From positions 1-9,426 of the forward strand of contig JADHVE010000045.1 in NCBI GenBank assembly GCA_016784195.1: a stretch of 9,426 nucleotides of DNA, written 5' to 3'. Shown piece after piece: positions 1 through 5,481 of this stretch. How positions within the stretch are numbered: position 1 is the first letter of the stretch; every line of letters begins with the position of its first letter. A program made the translations under genes and the position numbers. The DNA is from Candidatus Woesearchaeota archaeon (GTDB lineage Archaea > Nanobdellota > Nanobdellia > Woesearchaeales > GW2011-AR4). Under the pieces are notes generated by a model, which saw only the letters and a list, made by a program, of their open reading frames with translations, was not told the origin of the DNA and did not search any database.

Positions 1-279
1 AGGCATAGACCTAAAAAGAAAGTACAACAGTTCGAAATGGAAAGATTAAACGAAGAACTGCAAGAAGTTAAAAGAGCAGAAAAATTACAATTAATGAGGA
101 ATGAAGAATTAAATAATCAATTATCAACAATGCAGAAAACTATTGATGAAAAATCCAAAAAAGATGATGTTGTGTATAGATTTCTTAAAGGTTTGGTTGA
201 TAAAGGGAAATTAAATGAGGCTGTTGATATTGTGCATGATGAAAATCTTGAAAAAGAACTTCTTAAGCTGTCTGGTTAA
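1..279 (+). CDS. 3' end of a coiled-coil protein, function unknown (5' end outside window)
   Basis: The frame is open from the first base, so this is the C-terminal 92 residues of a longer gene; the ATG at 37 is probably internal. The visible part begins with a basic stretch (RHRPKKK), then about 45 residues rich in Glu, Lys, Leu and Gln with heptad-like spacing, a likely coiled coil. It ends in a short helical tail (KGLVDKGKLNEAVDIVHDEN). No catalytic motif is visible. It converges on the ribbon-helix-helix gene with only 5 nt between the two stop codons. It could be the tail of a replication, mobilisation or structural protein of the same element, but nothing here decides between these. Confidence 0.55.
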   Translation, partial: RHRPKKKVQQFEMERLNEELQEVKRAEKLQLMRNEELNNQLSTMQKTIDEKSKKDDVVYRFLKGLVDKGKLNEAVDIVHDENLEKELLKLSG

Positions 280-284
280 AATTC

Positions 285-518
285 TCACAAAAACCTGGTT
301 AATTTGGTATTGTTTTTAATCTCTCCAGTATTGAGATTTTCATCAACTACTTTGCAGTATATCTTATCAACTTTCTCTTTAAAGTCAAGGTCGTGCTCCA
401 AAGCTAATGTCCTGATGTAGTCAGAAAGGGTCTTGTAGCCTTTGGCTTCAGCGTTCATCCTAATCCTTTCGTGCTGGTTTCTTGTCAGCCTTACCATAAG
501 GCATTTTTGGTTAACCAT
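285..518 (-). CDS. Small ribbon-helix-helix DNA-binding protein (MobC- or repressor-like)
   Basis: This 77-residue protein has a short strand (CLMVRLT) followed by two helices (RNQHERIRMNAEAKGY, then LSDYIRTLALE). That is the ribbon-helix-helix pattern seen in plasmid mobilisation accessory proteins of the MobC kind and in small repressors. The C-terminal 40 residues are polar and may oligomerise. The ATG at 518 is preferred because a TATA-like box lies about 35 nt upstream, giving a very short leader; the ATG at 497 (MVRLTRNQ) is an alternative that would still keep the whole fold. Two GTTAAC palindromes at its start suggest self-regulation. Relaxosome and repressor roles cannot be separated from sequence alone. 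Confidence 0.7.
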   Translation of the reverse strand: MVNQKCLMVRLTRNQHERIRMNAEAKGYKTLSDYIRTLALEHDLDFKEKVDKIYCKVVDENLNTGEIKNNTKLTRFL

Positions 519-558
519 GTGTAAGTTAACTTTTTAATTTCTATCTGATATTTTATAA
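509..558 (-). promoter_or_regulatory. Promoter of the ribbon-helix-helix gene with two GTTAAC palindromes
   Basis: Reading on the minus strand, TTATAAAAT at about 549-558 is a TATA-like box. Downstream lie two perfect palindromes: AAGTTAACTT (523-532), over the expected transcription start, and GGTTAACC (509-516), over the first codons. Their centres are 15 bp apart. Ribbon-helix-helix proteins usually bind tandem short palindromes, so autoregulation is the natural inference. Confidence 0.45.
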
Positions 559-590
559 GTTATGACAATATGTCTAAGTTATTATTAATC

Positions 591-616
591 TAATGAACAT
601 TTAAATCTGTTCATTA
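591..616. repeat. Inverted repeat with 9-bp arms in the spacer
   Basis: TAATGAACA (591-599) and TGTTCATTA (608-616) are perfect inverted arms separated by 8 nt. They lie between two divergently transcribed genes, so this may be an operator or a replication or mobilisation site. The rest of the 519-813 spacer is AT-rich; I see no gene or RNA in it besides the promoters at its two ends. Confidence 0.45.
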
Positions 617-780
617 TTTGCCACCCCCTTTATGCGATATAATTACTCCAAAGTAGTATCTAATTCTTTATAAAACAGAACTTATTTATATAATCTCTCC
701 TTAAAGTTTATAATGTTTATATAAATTTGAAAAATTATAAGGTTAATGCGCTGATTCAGCCTTTTTGCCTTGAAGAAAAC

Positions 781-788
781 TATTTAAA
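781..788 (+). promoter_or_regulatory. TATA-like box of the RecB/Cas4-like nuclease gene
   Basis: TATTTAAA is centred about 29 nt before the ATG at 814. This spacing fits an archaeal promoter giving a leaderless or nearly leaderless transcript. No Shine-Dalgarno precedes the ATG (the upstream sequence is AATAAAATTAAAAA), which agrees with that. Confidence 0.5.
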
Positions 789-813
789 CATTGGTTCTTA
801 ATAAAATTAAAAA

Positions 814-1530
814 ATGAATCCATTTAAAAAAATAAAGGAGCACAACAAGAAACATAATCTGAAATTTGATGAAGAAAACCATGCATATACTATTCTTGAT
901 GGAATTAAGTTGGATTCTGTCACAACAAGGCTGAAGGATTTCTTTCCTTTTGATGCAAAAGAAATTGCAAAGAAAGTAGGAGAGATTAGGGGAATTGAGC
1001 CGGAAGCGATTCTTGAAGACTGGGAAAGAATAAGGGAGAATGGAACCCATACTCATTTTCTTGCAGAAAAATTATGCAATGGAGATAAATTATGCACAGA
1101 AGAGCTTGAGAAAGTGAAGCATGTTGCCCTGTTTTTAGCAGACCACCCTCACTTTAAGATTCTTGGAAGCGAGATAAGGGTTTTTTCAAGGAAATATAAG
1201 GCTGCCGGGACTGTGGATATCATGCTTCTGAATGAGGAAAATGATAAATTGTATTTATTGGACTGGAAAACCAGCAGTAAAGAAATAGAAAAAGAGCAGT
1301 GTTGGGAAAATGCCAAAGGAGTATTAAAGGACTTGCCTCATAACAAATTTTATCAATACTCAATGCAGGTTGCAGCATACAGCCACATACTTAAGCAGGA
1401 ATATGGGATTGAAGTTTATGATTCCCTGCTGGTTCATCTGAGGGATGACCAGACATACAGAGTTATTGAGCCTACTGATTTATTGATGTTTGCTGAAGAA
1501 GTGCTGGGAAAAGAAGGTAATATATCTTAA
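814..1530 (+). CDS. RecB/Cas4-like PD-(D/E)XK superfamily nuclease
   Basis: This 238-residue protein carries the ordered motifs of RecB-type nucleases: G-x-H-x-H-x3-E at 77-85, GSE at about 118-120, GTVD with Asp135 after a predicted strand, Asp150-Trp-Lys152 (LLDWKTSS) and Gln185-x3-Tyr189 (MQVAAYS). Asp135, Asp150 and Lys152 would bind metal and cut DNA; the QxxxY motif is typical of the RecB/Cas4/AddB branch. No helicase domain or four-Cys iron-sulphur cluster pattern is visible, so it resembles stand-alone exonucleases of phages and mobile elements more than Cas4. There is no CRISPR array or cas gene nearby. Base composition is richer in G and C than the restriction genes downstream. A role in DNA end processing or recombination for the element is inferred. 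Confidence 0.8.
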   Translation: MNPFKKIKEHNKKHNLKFDEENHAYTILDGIKLDSVTTRLKDFFPFDAKEIAKKVGEIRGIEPEAILEDWERIRENGTHTHFLAEKLCNGDKLCTEELEKVKHVALFLADHPHFKILGSEIRVFSRKYKAAGTVDIMLLNEENDKLYLLDWKTSSKEIEKEQCWENAKGVLKDLPHNKFYQYSMQVAAYSHILKQEYGIEVYDSLLVHLRDDQTYRVIEPTDLLMFAEEVLGKEGNIS

Positions 1531-1622
1531 AGTAATTTTTCAGGGTCCGGTATAATCTGAAAAACCAAAGATATCGATTCTCTAGAATTTATAGAACTAT
1601 TGATTACCCTCTTATTAGAAGA

Positions 1623-1646
1623 TTATCAATAATAAACTGTTGATAA
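1623..1646. repeat. Hairpin downstream of the nuclease gene
   Basis: TTATCAA (1623-1629) and TTGATAA (1640-1646) are perfect 7-bp arms with a 10-nt loop. It lies about 100 nt after the nuclease stop codon and could be a termination or RNA-stability element. Apart from this hairpin the 1531-1688 spacer shows nothing recognisable. Confidence 0.35.
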
Positions 1647-1688
1647 CCTTATGTTAAATGAAATAATTTTTAGTGGCTAAAAGTGGAA

Positions 1689-1828
1689 GGGGGGACATTT
1701 CTAAAACTAAAAAACGACGAACGAGGGGGTGGTGCTTCGCACATATTGGCTCACAACTTCGTTGTTCGATATTTAATAAGAGGGGGCTTTTAGTCCTAAC
1801 GGACATTTTGTCTTTTTCTGCGAAAAAG
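1689..1828. repeat. Left G-rich boundary of the restriction cassette (inverted counterpart at 4491-4600)
   Basis: GGGGGGACA (1689-1697) and AGAGGGGGCTTTTA (1779-1792) reappear as exact reverse complements at 4592-4600 and 4515-4528, in mirrored order, so the restriction genes are bracketed by an imperfect inverted repeat. In between are small hairpins with a TTC loop: GTGC-TTC-GCAC (1732-1742) and ACAAC-TTC-GTTGT (1753-1765). At the inner side CTTTTTC-TGC-GAAAAAG (1812-1828) is a hairpin like those at the right boundary. The nearly open minus-strand frame through here looks incidental. The bracket suggests the ends of a mobile unit or a convergent pair of conserved flanks. Confidence 0.55.
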
Positions 1829-1840
1829 TAATTAATAATC

Positions 1841-1862
1841 TTGGAACATTTTCGGATTCCAA
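1841..1862. repeat. Hairpin just upstream of the methyltransferase promoter
   Basis: TTGGAA (1841-1846) and TTCCAA (1857-1862) are inverted arms around a 10-nt loop (CATTTTCGGA). The hairpin ends 9 nt before the TATA-like box of the methyltransferase gene and might be an operator or part of the cassette boundary. Confidence 0.35.
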
Positions 1863-1871
1863 ACAACAAAG

Positions 1872-1881
1872 TTTATATTAA
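1872..1881 (+). promoter_or_regulatory. TATA-like box of the restriction cassette
   Basis: TTTATATTAA is centred about 28 nt before the ATG at 1904, fitting a leaderless archaeal transcript; no Shine-Dalgarno is present. This is probably the main promoter for the methyltransferase and may feed the genes behind it. Confidence 0.55.
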
Positions 1882-1903
1882 ATAATCTTTATCATATTAT
1901 TAC

Positions 1904-2596
1904 ATGGCAGAACCTTATTTTAAATCAGATTCAGTACAACTTTTTCATAATGATTGTATAGATATTTTAAACTCTTTACCTAAAAATTCTGTTGATATGA
2001 TCTTTGCAGATCCACCTTATTTTTTATCTAATGGAGGGATTTCTTGCAGAGCAGGAAAAATGGTTTCTGTAAATAAAGCAGATTGGGACAAATCAAACGG
2101 AATAGATAAAGATTTTGAATTCACTCATAATTGGATAAATGCTTGCCGTAGAGTTTTGAAAGATAACGGAACAATTTGGATTTCTGGAACAATGCACAAT
2201 ATTTACCAAGTAGGTTATAGTTTACAAAAATTAAAATTTAAATTGCTAAATGAGATTAGTTGGTTTAAACCAAATGCTCCTCCAAATTTAAGCTGTAAAT
2301 ATTTTGCTCATGCTCATGAAACAGTTTTATGGGCAAGAAAAAATGAGAAAATCCCCCATGTTTTTAATTATGATTTAATGCGAGAATGGAACGATACCAT
2401 AACACCAAAAGGAAAGCAAATGAGAAGTATTTGGCATATCCCTTTAACACCAATGAGTGAAAAGACTCATGGAAAACACCCAACACAAAAACCAATAGAA
2501 TTATTAAAAAGAATTATTTCATCTTCAACAAATGAAAATGCAGTTATTTTAGATCCATTTAATGGCTCTGGAACAACAGGGGTTGTTGCTACATAA
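1904..2596 (+). CDS. dpnA: DpnA-type (M.DpnIIB-like) GATC adenine methyltransferase, C-terminally truncated
   Basis: This is a beta-class amino-methyltransferase with the DPPY catalytic motif at residues 36-39 (MIFADPPYFLSNGGIS), a central target-recognition part (NLSCKYFAHAHETVLWARK), GKHPTQKP near 191-198, and the SAM-binding DPFNGSGTTG at 217-226. The text closely follows M.DpnIIB (DpnA) of the pneumococcal DpnII system, which methylates adenine in GATC and also acts on single-stranded DNA. The protein stops four residues after the SAM loop (GVVAT, 230 residues), whereas the pneumococcal enzyme as I remember it has about 30 more. The missing part includes the FIGID-type strand whose acidic residue binds the SAM ribose. 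It is therefore probably weak or inactive. No partner DpnM-type methyltransferase lies in the window. The DpnI-like gene begins 37 nt after the stop. Confidence 0.85.
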   Translation: MAEPYFKSDSVQLFHNDCIDILNSLPKNSVDMIFADPPYFLSNGGISCRAGKMVSVNKADWDKSNGIDKDFEFTHNWINACRRVLKDNGTIWISGTMHNIYQVGYSLQKLKFKLLNEISWFKPNAPPNLSCKYFAHAHETVLWARKNEKIPHVFNYDLMREWNDTITPKGKQMRSIWHIPLTPMSEKTHGKHPTQKPIELLKRIISSSTNENAVILDPFNGSGTTGVVAT

Positions 2597-2598
2597 GA

Positions 2599-2611
2599 AA
2601 GTTTATTAAGA
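2599..2611 (+). repeat. Left copy of an imperfect 13-bp direct repeat at the DpnI insert junction
   Basis: AAGTTTATTAAGA here and AAGTTATTTAAGA at 3597-3609 match at 11 of 13 positions in the same orientation. They lie exactly where the truncated dpnA ends and where dpnB homology begins. The left copy contains TTTATTAA, which is about 28 nt before the ATG at 2634 and may also be the promoter of the DpnI-like gene. Confidence 0.4.
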
Positions 2612-2633
2612 AGTAAAGAAAATTAATTATAAT

Positions 2634-3404
2634 ATGGATATTTCAATGTATCAAAAAGAGGTTTTACAAAATTATAAAAGCAATTCTCAAAGAGCAAGAG
2701 TTTTAACAGAAAATTGGTTTTCTTCTCAAATGTATTGTCCTTGTTGTTTGAATGAAAAAATTGTCGATTATCCAAATAATCAAAAAGCAAGTGATTTTTT
2801 CTGTGAAAAATGTAAAAATGATTTTCAATTAAAAAGTTCTAAAAAACCATTTGGTAGGAGAGTTGTAGATGGTGAATTTAATACAATGGTTTCCGTTATT
2901 CAAAAGGGAGATTCACCTAATTTTTTTGTATTATATTATTCCTCTGGTGATTGGGTTGTAAAATCATTAACTATGATTCCTAAGTTTTTTGTTAATCTTT
3001 CTATGTTAGAAAAAAGAAAACCTTTATCTCAAAATGCAAGAAGAGCAGGATGGACTGGTTGTAATTTTTTGTTGGACAAACTTCCTAAAGAAGGAAAAAT
3101 CCCAATAATAAATAAGGAAAAAATTGAAGATAAAAATCAAGTAAATAAAATGTGGAGAAAGATGTTCTTTCTTGCAAATAAAAAACCTGAATTTAGGGGT
3201 TGGACTTCTGATGTTTTAAAGATTGTTCAAGAGCAAAATAAATTATTTGAATTAAATGATATATACAAACATGAAAAATATTTTAAAGAATTACATCCAG
3301 AAAATAATAATATTCAGGCTAAAATTAGACAACAATTACAAATTTTAAGGGATAACAAAATACTTAAATTTAAAGAGAGAGGATTATATGAGGTATTAGA
3401 ATGA
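2634..3404 (+). CDS. dpnC: DpnI-type methyl-directed restriction endonuclease (Gm6ATC), catalytic Glu replaced by Gln
   Basis: The 256 residues align end to end with R.DpnI (about 254). Shared features include YKSNSQ-A-R-LTE near 14-26, a four-Cys zinc site (Cys35, Cys38, Cys57, Cys60), ARRAGW-GCN in the middle, and a C-terminal winged helix with KIRQQLQILRD. DpnI cuts GATC only when adenine is methylated; its nuclease uses Asp53, Glu64 and Lys66. The equivalents here are Asp54, Gln65 and Lys67 (SDFF...DFQLKSS), so the acidic residue is Gln, one base change (CAA for GAA). A D...QxK site is normal in Mrr-type nucleases, so activity may remain but is uncertain. The stop overlaps the next gene by 4 nt (ATGA), a coupled pair as in the pneumococcal DpnI cassette. 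The ATG at 2634 was chosen by homology length; ATG 2646 is possible. Confidence 0.9.
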   Translation: MDISMYQKEVLQNYKSNSQRARVLTENWFSSQMYCPCCLNEKIVDYPNNQKASDFFCEKCKNDFQLKSSKKPFGRRVVDGEFNTMVSVIQKGDSPNFFVLYYSSGDWVVKSLTMIPKFFVNLSMLEKRKPLSQNARRAGWTGCNFLLDKLPKEGKIPIINKEKIEDKNQVNKMWRKMFFLANKKPEFRGWTSDVLKIVQEQNKLFELNDIYKHEKYFKELHPENNNIQAKIRQQLQILRDNKILKFKERGLYEVLE

Positions 3405-3607
3405 ATAAATATATACTTTTAGAAATTGGAAAATCAGCATATACTGAATTTAAAATGAAAAATGGCGAATTTAAAGAGACACAAGATGCAATTTTAGTAG
3501 ATGAAGTTGAAGCAAAATCAAAAGAAGAAGCGTATGAGAAAGTTATCAAGTCATCACAACATAAAAACAAAGTGTTCAATAATCTGATTGTGAAGCAAGT
3601 TATTTAA
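3401..3607 (+). CDS. dpnD: DpnD-like small protein, partner of the DpnI-type gene
   Basis: This 68-residue protein has an N-terminal strand-rich part (YILLEIGKSAYTEFKM) and a VEAKSKEEAYEKVIKSS segment typical of the DpnD/PcfM-like family, in which A-x-S-x-E-E-A precedes a short helix. In pneumococcus dpnD follows dpnC in the DpnI cassette and its function is unknown. Here it overlaps dpnC by ATGA, so translation is probably coupled, and its position alone supports the name. It ends at a TAA (3605-3607) that lies in the same reading frame as, and directly touches, the DpnII-like gene body. Its last few residues (VKQVI) could derive from the old start of that gene. Confidence 0.65.
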   Translation: MNKYILLEIGKSAYTEFKMKNGEFKETQDAILVDEVEAKSKEEAYEKVIKSSQHKNKVFNNLIVKQVI

Positions 3608-3609
3608 GA
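3597..3609 (+). repeat. Right copy of the imperfect 13-bp direct repeat at the DpnI insert junction
   Basis: AAGTTATTTAAGA, matching 2599-2611 at 11 of 13 positions. It covers the dpnD stop codon and the first codon of the DpnII-like remnant. The sequence is AT-rich, so chance similarity is possible. Confidence 0.35.
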
Positions 3610-4489
3610 TATTTTTGAATACCTTATCGAAACATTAACAGATTCTATATTTACATGGGATTATTTTGTTGGTTTTGAAAAAGTAAAAAAGAATATTCAT
3701 CTAATAGAAAAAGAACTAAATTTGCTTAATGTTCTAGTTGGTAAAACTGATATTGATAAAGAATTTATCAATCTTGTTTCAGAATATCCGAATGTAAGAA
3801 AAGTTTTGCCCATCCTAATAGCAATAAGAAATAATAAACTAAAAGACTTAAAGATCATAGATGATTTTGAAGAATTGAAATCTGAAAGCAAAGTTGCTCT
3901 TTTTAATCCAAATGTAGAATTAACTTCGGAAATTAAAGAAGATTTAATTGCTTTCTTCAATGATTCAGGATTAAAAAATATTTTTCAAGATAAAGATGTT
4001 AAAAATATTGTTGATTATTGTTTTGGCGTAGAAGTTGGAATGGATACAAACGCAAGAAAAAACAGAACAGGTCAAGCCATGGAAAGTATAGTTGAAAAAA
4101 TAATCCAAAAATTTGCAGAGAAAAATAATTTAGAATATATTCCACAAGCAACACAAAAGAAGATTAAAGAAAAGTGGAATTTTGATATTAAACTTGATAA
4201 AACAAATAGAATTTTCGATTTTGCAGTATTTGAAAAATTAAAAAATAAAATTTTCCTAATTGAAACTAATTATTATGGTGGTGGAGGTTCAAAACTAAAA
4301 TCCACAGCAGGAGAATATCAATATTTATCAGATTTCTTAAAAACACAAGGAATTGATTTAATTTGGATTACTGACGGATTAGGTTGGAAAACAACTAAAA
4401 AATCATTATTTGAAACTTTCCTACACAACGACTATTTACTAAATATTGAATTAGTAAAACAAGGAGTTTTGAAAGATATTATTCTATAA
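3608..4489 (+). pseudogene. dpnB: DpnII/MboI-type GATC restriction endonuclease lacking its start codon
   Basis: R.DpnII cuts unmethylated GATC. The homologous reading frame runs from 3608 (DIFEYLIETLTDSIFTWDYF) to 4489, 293 codons, about the length of R.DpnII (about 288). Clear signatures are GVEVGMDTN-RKNRTG (near 4024-4070) and the catalytic block RIFDF...FLIETNYYGGGGSKL (about 4207-4300), a PD-(D/E)XK variant with Asn after the acidic pair. The frame is closed upstream by the TAA of dpnD at 3605-3607, and there is no ATG or GTG between it and the conserved N-terminus. The first usable codon, TTG at 3722, would drop 38 conserved residues and has no Shine-Dalgarno. It is best read as a 5'-broken gene, though TTG initiation, or stop read-through giving a DpnD-DpnII fusion, cannot be excluded. 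The protein body is otherwise intact, so the damage looks recent. Confidence 0.85.
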
Positions 4490-4490
4490 T

Positions 4491-4600
4491 GTTCTTTTAG
4501 AAAAAGAACCAAAATAAAAGCCCCCTCTATTTTCTTTTTTAGAAAAAAAGAAACAAAAAAGCCCCTCCCCTAAAAAAAGTAAAAAAAAGATTGTCCCCCC
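4491..4600. repeat. Right C-rich boundary: two tandem hairpin plus C-tract units, inverted relative to 1689-1828
   Basis: Starting one base after the DpnII-like stop, GTTCTTTT-AGA-AAAAGAAC (4491-4509) is a perfect 8-bp hairpin followed by AAAATAAAAGCCCCCTC. A second copy follows: TTTCTTTTTT-AGA-AAAAAAGAAA (4531-4553), then AAAAAAGCCCCTCCCC. Both have the same AGA loop and a C-tract at the same distance, so this is a tandem duplication of about 40 nt. The first hairpin could also end transcription. TAAAAGCCCCCTCT (4515-4528) and TGTCCCCCC (4592-4600) are reverse complements of the left boundary. Confidence 0.6.
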
Positions 4601-4630
4601 TCGATTCTTGTTCTTGACGTATCACTTCGT

Positions 4631-4807
4631 TCATTCGATAGACGGCGATTGCGAAAACTTTTCGGTCGAAATCCGCCAGAACTCAGCAATCGTATTAATG
4701 TCATTATCGCTGTAAATCTTTAAAGAACCTGATTCTATGACACGCTGTGTAAATAGAAACGATTGCTCGTAAACTGGCGGAGAACTTAACACGCCTTTGC
4801 GGGTGTT
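4631..4807 (-). other. Structured element with nested inverted repeats, or remnant of a 53-codon gene
   Basis: On the plus strand three nested perfect inverted pairs are present: TCCGCCAG (4672-4679) with CTGGCGGA (4774-4781), AGCAATCGT (4685-4693) with ACGATTGCT (4759-4767), and TGTCAT (4699-4704) with ATGACA (4737-4742). Next to them are the palindrome CGAAAACTTTTCG (4652-4664) and a terminator-like hairpin around 4788-4807 (AACAC-CC with GG-GTGTT, then T's). On the minus strand a frame with GTG at 4792 is open to TGA at 4631, 53 codons with ordinary-looking residues (PPVYEQSFLF, DINTIAEFWR), but without a Shine-Dalgarno. It is less AT-rich than both neighbours. It could be a non-coding RNA, a mobile-element end, or a gene fragment. 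I do not recognise it. Confidence 0.4.
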
Positions 4808-4855
4808 TTATATTCAATTGCAAATCGGTCTAATATTAGAAAGAGTCCCAGAAAA

Positions 4856-5191
4856 CTAATATTTGAATGTACGTTCATACTCTTTATGGTCAAACCATTC
4901 TAGAATAAGACTAACAACAACTATCTCATCATTTGCTATAGAATATATCAACCTCCACCCTTTAGGCAGATCATACTTCCATAAGTTCTTCACTTTATAT
5001 TTTGAAGAATATTCTTTAGGGATTAATTTTTTTGGAATTTGAATACCGCAAAAAGAATTTTGTTCAATATTATCTAATGCTTGATTAATAAGCTTAAACA
5101 ATTCTCTTTTAGAATCATCTCCTTCTTCTAACTTATAAAATGCTTTCTTTATATTATCCTCAACAAATCTAATCTCTGATGGAAGTTTCAT
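4856..5191 (-). CDS. RelE/ParE-superfamily toxin of a type II toxin-antitoxin module
   Basis: This 111-residue protein ends with a block typical of archaeal RelE-like toxins: NLWKYDLPKGWRLIYSI, then two strands with SLILEWFDHKEYERTFKY. The conserved Trp-Arg and the terminal Asp-His-Glu-Tyr-Glu-Arg block are where the fold's active-site basic and aromatic residues lie. The N-terminal half is helical (FVEDNIKKAFYKLEEGDD...LINQALDNIEQN), as in this superfamily. Most members cut mRNA on the ribosome; ParE-like members attack gyrase instead, and this cannot be settled here. The ATG overlaps the upstream gene's stop by 4 nt (ATGA), so it is co-translated with the antitoxin. Confidence 0.8.
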   Translation of the reverse strand: MKLPSEIRFVEDNIKKAFYKLEEGDDSKRELFKLINQALDNIEQNSFCGIQIPKKLIPKEYSSKYKVKNLWKYDLPKGWRLIYSIANDEIVVVSLILEWFDHKEYERTFKY

Positions 5192-5481
5192 TTACGTCTA
5201 CCTAATTCTTTTCTTTTATGATACTCTTTAGCCAAATCAGGATAGTATATCCAACCAATTTTTCTTTCAGTATCTATTGAAATCTTCCTAGAATAGAATA
5301 AATAATCAATTACAACACAAAATGTTTGATACATCATTTTTTTTGGTAATGATTCCCATAATTTTCTTTTTTTGAATTCACCATCATGTTTTTTTATGGA
5401 TTCTTCTACCATTAGAACAGTATCTAATCTAGGATATCTTAAAATATCTTCTCTTTCCATTAATAATGCTGTTGAACTCAT
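5188..5481 (-). CDS. Probable antitoxin paired with the RelE-like toxin, winged-helix-like
   Basis: This 97-residue protein is encoded immediately upstream of the toxin with an ATGA overlap, the usual antitoxin-first order. The central part (KHDGEFKKRKLWESLPKKMMYQTFCVVIDYLFYSRKI) reads as a helix-turn-helix, followed by the wing-like strands TERKIGWIYY and a basic C-terminal tail (KEYHKRKELGRRK). DNA binding and autoregulation are inferred from this and from the perfect dyad at its promoter. ATG 5481 is chosen because a TATA-like box lies 28-35 nt upstream; ATG 5460 (MEREDILRYP) would move the start away from this spacing. I do not know a named family for it. Confidence 0.7.
   Translation of the reverse strand: MSSTALLMEREDILRYPRLDTVLMVEESIKKHDGEFKKRKLWESLPKKMMYQTFCVVIDYLFYSRKISIDTERKIGWIYYPDLAKEYHKRKELGRRK

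Noticed and set aside
784..1056. Antisense frame opposite the RecB/Cas4-like nuclease, and similar frames opposite dpnB, ardC and MNT
   Set aside because: They are shadows of well-supported genes on the other strand.
814..1530. Cas4 of a CRISPR system
   Set aside because: No repeat-spacer array or other cas gene in the window and no four-Cys cluster pattern; only the general RecB-type nuclease motifs are present.
1654..1869. Minus-strand open frame of 71 codons
   Set aside because: It runs through the G-tract boundary and hairpins, has no ribosome binding site or promoter, and its residue pattern is not protein-like.
4672..4790. Integron attC-like site (nested inverted repeats with ACTTAAC near one end)
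   Set aside because: The core RYYYAAC/GTTRRRY pair is not placed at both ends of the fold and there is no integrase or cassette array.
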